In this document: positions 15,292-16,767 of the stretch, one piece after another | Numbering within the stretch: position 1 is the stretch's first letter | How the letters are laid out: every line of letters begins with the position of its first letter | NCBI GenBank assembly: GCA_030599515.1 | Contig: JAUVNV010000024.1 | Span: 1-16,767, forward strand | Direction: 5' to 3' | Origin: Acidimicrobiia bacterium | Lineage (GTDB): Bacteria > Actinomycetota > Acidimicrobiia > Spongiisociales > UBA5794 | DNA length: 16,767 bases | Position numbers and translations under genes: made by a program | The notes under the pieces: model-generated | Database searches by the model: none | What the model was told of the DNA's origin: nothing | What the model saw: only the letters and a program-made list of their open reading frames with translations

Positions 15292-15363
15292 ATCAGCGAC
15301 GCGTACCCGTCGGCGGCGCGGGAGTGGCGGACGCTCTCAGGGCAACACACCAGCGTCGCTGAT
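15292..15363. repeat. Perfect 11-bp inverted repeat with 50-bp spacer
   Basis: ATCAGCGACGC (15292-15302) and GCGTCGCTGAT (15353-15363) are exact complements. A small stem GAGTG/CGCTC (15322-15326 and 15332-15336) lies in the spacer, so as RNA the element would be a long stem closing a branched loop. It could also be paired protein sites upstream of the trans-sulfuration gene. Confidence 0.4.
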
Positions 15364-15435
15364 TCGGCCGTCCTCCTCTGGCGAGGCCGGCGCACCGTGC
15401 AGTAGCGTGGCCGAATCGAGTGAGAGGCGGTCACC

Positions 15436-16614
15436 GTGGGTTACGGAGATGGAACGGTGTCGGTGTGGGCCGGCGAGGACGAGCCGATGTGGGAGCGGTC
15501 GACGCAGGTCCCGATCGTCCAATCGGTGAGCTTCGGCTACCGGGACGTCGACGAGTGGATCTCGGTCGCCCTCGGAGAGATACCCGGCCACATCTACAGC
15601 CGGAACACGAACCCGACCGTTGCGGTGTTCGAAGAACGCATCGCAGCTCTCGAGAGAGCGGAAGCGGCAACGGCGTTCGCTACCGGCATGGCCGCGATCT
15701 CGGGCACCCTCTACACCCTCCTGGGCCCCGGCGACCGGGTCGTGTCGGTGAAGGACACCTACGGCGGGACGACGAAGCTGTTCCTGGAGTTCCTTCCCCG
15801 CAACGGAGTCGAAGTCGATCTGATCGCCACCGACGATCACGATGCGATCGAGGCGGCGGTGTCTCAGGGCTGCGACGTGCTGTACCTGGAATCGCCGACG
15901 AACCCCACGCTCAAGATTCTCGACCTCGAGCGCCTCGCCGCCGCGGGGCACGCCGCCGGTGCGGTCGTGGTCGTCGACAACACGTTTGCGACGCCGATCA
16001 ACCAGCGCCCCCTCGAACTCGGTGCGGACCTCGTCGTTCACTCGGCGACCAAGTTCCTCGGCGGTCACGCTGACGCCCTCGGCGGGATCGTGTGCGGAAG
16101 CCGGGAGTTGATCGATCGGATCTACCACTACCGGGAGATCAACGGGGCAACCATCGATCCGTTCGCCGCCTATCTACTACTGCGATCCGTGAAGACTCTC
16201 CACCTGCGGGTCGAACGGCAGAACGCCAATGCCCTAGCCATCGCCCCACACCTCGAAGGGCACGCGGCCATTGAGGCGGTGTTCTACCCGGGCCTGGAGT
16301 CGCATCCCCACCACGACATCGCGACTCGCCAGATGAAGGCCTACGGCGGTGTGCTGTCGTTCTCCATTCGCGGTGGGTTCGACGCCGTTCGCACCGTGCT
16401 CCCCCGTCTCGAACTGGCGCACCTTGCGGCGAACCTTGGTGCCGTTGAAACCATCGTTGGGCCGCCGGCGACGACGAGTCACGTCGAGATGACGGCGGAC
16501 GAACGGGCCGCGATGGGAATCCCCGAGAGCCTCGTGCGCTATTCGGCAGGTGTTGAAGATGTGGTGGACCTCATCGCCGACCTCGACCAGGCCTTGGAGG
16601 TCGTAGCCGAGTAG
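15436..16614 (+). CDS. Cys/Met-metabolism (trans-sulfuration family) PLP enzyme
   Basis: This 392-residue enzyme belongs to the cystathionine gamma-synthase/gamma-lyase, O-acetylhomoserine sulfhydrylase and methionine gamma-lyase family. It shows YSRNTNPT (54-61) with the phosphate-binding Tyr and Arg from the partner chain, FATGMAAISG (81-90), Tyr109 stacking on PLP in DTYGG, ESPTNPT (152-158), Asp181 in VVDNTF, and Lys206 in HSATKFLGGHAD. The position equal to the active-site Cys of methionine gamma-lyase is Gly111, as in synthases and cystathionine lyases, so a dedicated methionine lyase is less likely. GTG at 15436 follows GAGAGGCGG. It is probably its own transcription unit. Substrates are homoserine esters, cystathionine or related; gamma-elimination would give 2-oxobutyrate. 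Confidence 0.9.
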   Translation: MGYGDGTVSVWAGEDEPMWERSTQVPIVQSVSFGYRDVDEWISVALGEIPGHIYSRNTNPTVAVFEERIAALERAEAATAFATGMAAISGTLYTLLGPGDRVVSVKDTYGGTTKLFLEFLPRNGVEVDLIATDDHDAIEAAVSQGCDVLYLESPTNPTLKILDLERLAAAGHAAGAVVVVDNTFATPINQRPLELGADLVVHSATKFLGGHADALGGIVCGSRELIDRIYHYREINGATIDPFAAYLLLRSVKTLHLRVERQNANALAIAPHLEGHAAIEAVFYPGLESHPHHDIATRQMKAYGGVLSFSIRGGFDAVRTVLPRLELAHLAANLGAVETIVGPPATTSHVEMTADERAAMGIPESLVRYSAGVEDVVDLIADLDQALEVVAE

Positions 16615-16668
16615 CTGAGTGGGTCGCTAGTGCTATGTCCACAAACCTTTGCGCCGTTCTGTCGGCCA

Positions 16669-16715
16669 GGGACGCCGCTCGCGGCGTCCTCGTCCTCGAC
16701 GCAGTCCCGACTGCG
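16669..16715. repeat. Tandem GC-rich hairpins, REP-like or terminator
   Basis: GGACGCCG (16670-16677) pairs with CGGCGTCC (16682-16689) over a CTCG loop, with a wobble extension, and CGCAGT (16700-16705) pairs with ACTGCG (16710-16715) over CCCG. A further CTGCGTCC follows near 16724-16731. The cluster starts about 55 bases after the last gene. It could end that gene's transcript, but two compact tetraloop hairpins with related arms look like a dispersed palindromic repeat. Only one copy is visible in this window. Confidence 0.45.
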
Positions 16716-16767
16716 CCTTCGTCCTGCGTCCTTGCGCCCAACGCCCCTGACTCGACATCGACACCCC

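Larger units (their letters stand above)
15123..15435. other. 313-bp gap between the oxidoreductase operon and the trans-sulfuration gene
   Basis: No gene is convincing. A 78-codon minus-strand frame (15434-15198) lacks a ribosome site and family likeness. The region carries a GC-rich hairpin near the operon end (15168-15187) and a long-spaced perfect 11-base inverted repeat (15292-15302 and 15353-15363). A weak -10-like TAGCGT at 15403-15408 would give the next gene a leader of about 20 bases. Confidence 0.5.

Noticed and set aside
15198..15434. 78-codon minus-strand frame before the trans-sulfuration gene
   Set aside because: It lacks a ribosome site and likeness to known proteins, and a dyad and hairpins interrupt the region.
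15290..15435. Riboswitch (SAM or cobalamin type) before the trans-sulfuration gene
   Set aside because: GGCAAC-like and stem-forming pieces are present, but the conserved core strings of the SAM-I, SAM-IV and cobalamin classes are not.
15436..16614. Naming the PLP enzyme methionine gamma-lyase
   Set aside because: The active-site Cys typical of that enzyme is Gly111, and the remaining motifs are common to all family branches.

Overview
The window looks like a chromosomal piece of a high-GC actinobacterium, most likely of the Acidimicrobiia or a relative. This rests on the base composition, frequent GTG and TTG starts, a substrate-binding lipoprotein with a Cys-Ser-rich and repeated Glu-Thr-Thr-Thr-Thr linker, and two genes of F420-associated families. 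There is no rRNA or other phylogenetic marker here, so the assignment is an inference. I see no tRNA, CRISPR array, transposase or phage gene.

Left part (1-7125), mostly minus strand. The last 20 codons of a plus-strand gene meet a luciferase-like, probably F420-dependent oxidoreductase tail to tail, sharing one CTAG. A small SnoaL/NTF2-fold gene diverges from the oxidoreductase across 57 bp. A complete family-5 (Opp/Dpp) ABC importer follows on the minus strand, in transcription order lipoprotein (7125-5404), two permeases and two ATPases (ending at 1507). A strong hairpin lies between the lipoprotein gene and the first permease gene. A second hairpin spans the facing stop codons of the importer and SnoaL genes.

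Middle (7271-10918), plus strand. A GntR/FCD regulator diverges from the importer. It is followed by a tightly coupled set: KDPG/KHG aldolase, 2-keto-3-deoxygluconate kinase and a fold-I aminotransferase, joined by ATGA overlaps. A 10-codon ORF overlaps the aldolase start in the same way and may be a leaderless leader peptide.

Right part (11285-16614), plus strand. A three-gene operon encodes an FpoF/FrhB-like iron-sulfur flavoprotein, a fused gamma-alpha subunit and a TPP-binding beta subunit of a 2-oxoacid:acceptor oxidoreductase. A trans-sulfuration-family PLP enzyme follows after 313 bp, and the window ends in a run of GC-rich hairpins.

How it may work together (inference). The importer brings in peptides or another small solute. 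The aldolase makes pyruvate (or pyruvate plus glyoxylate). The aminotransferase, and possibly the trans-sulfuration enzyme, make further 2-oxoacids. The three-subunit enzyme would oxidise 2-oxoacids to acyl-CoA and pass electrons through its FrhB-like subunit, possibly directly to F420. F420H2 could then serve the luciferase-like reductase at the left end. The candidate 2-oxoacid:F420 oxidoreductase is the most interesting object here. Similar AT-rich elements sit at the promoters of the oxidoreductase, the importer and the aldolase, which suggests common control by the GntR regulator or a shared promoter class.
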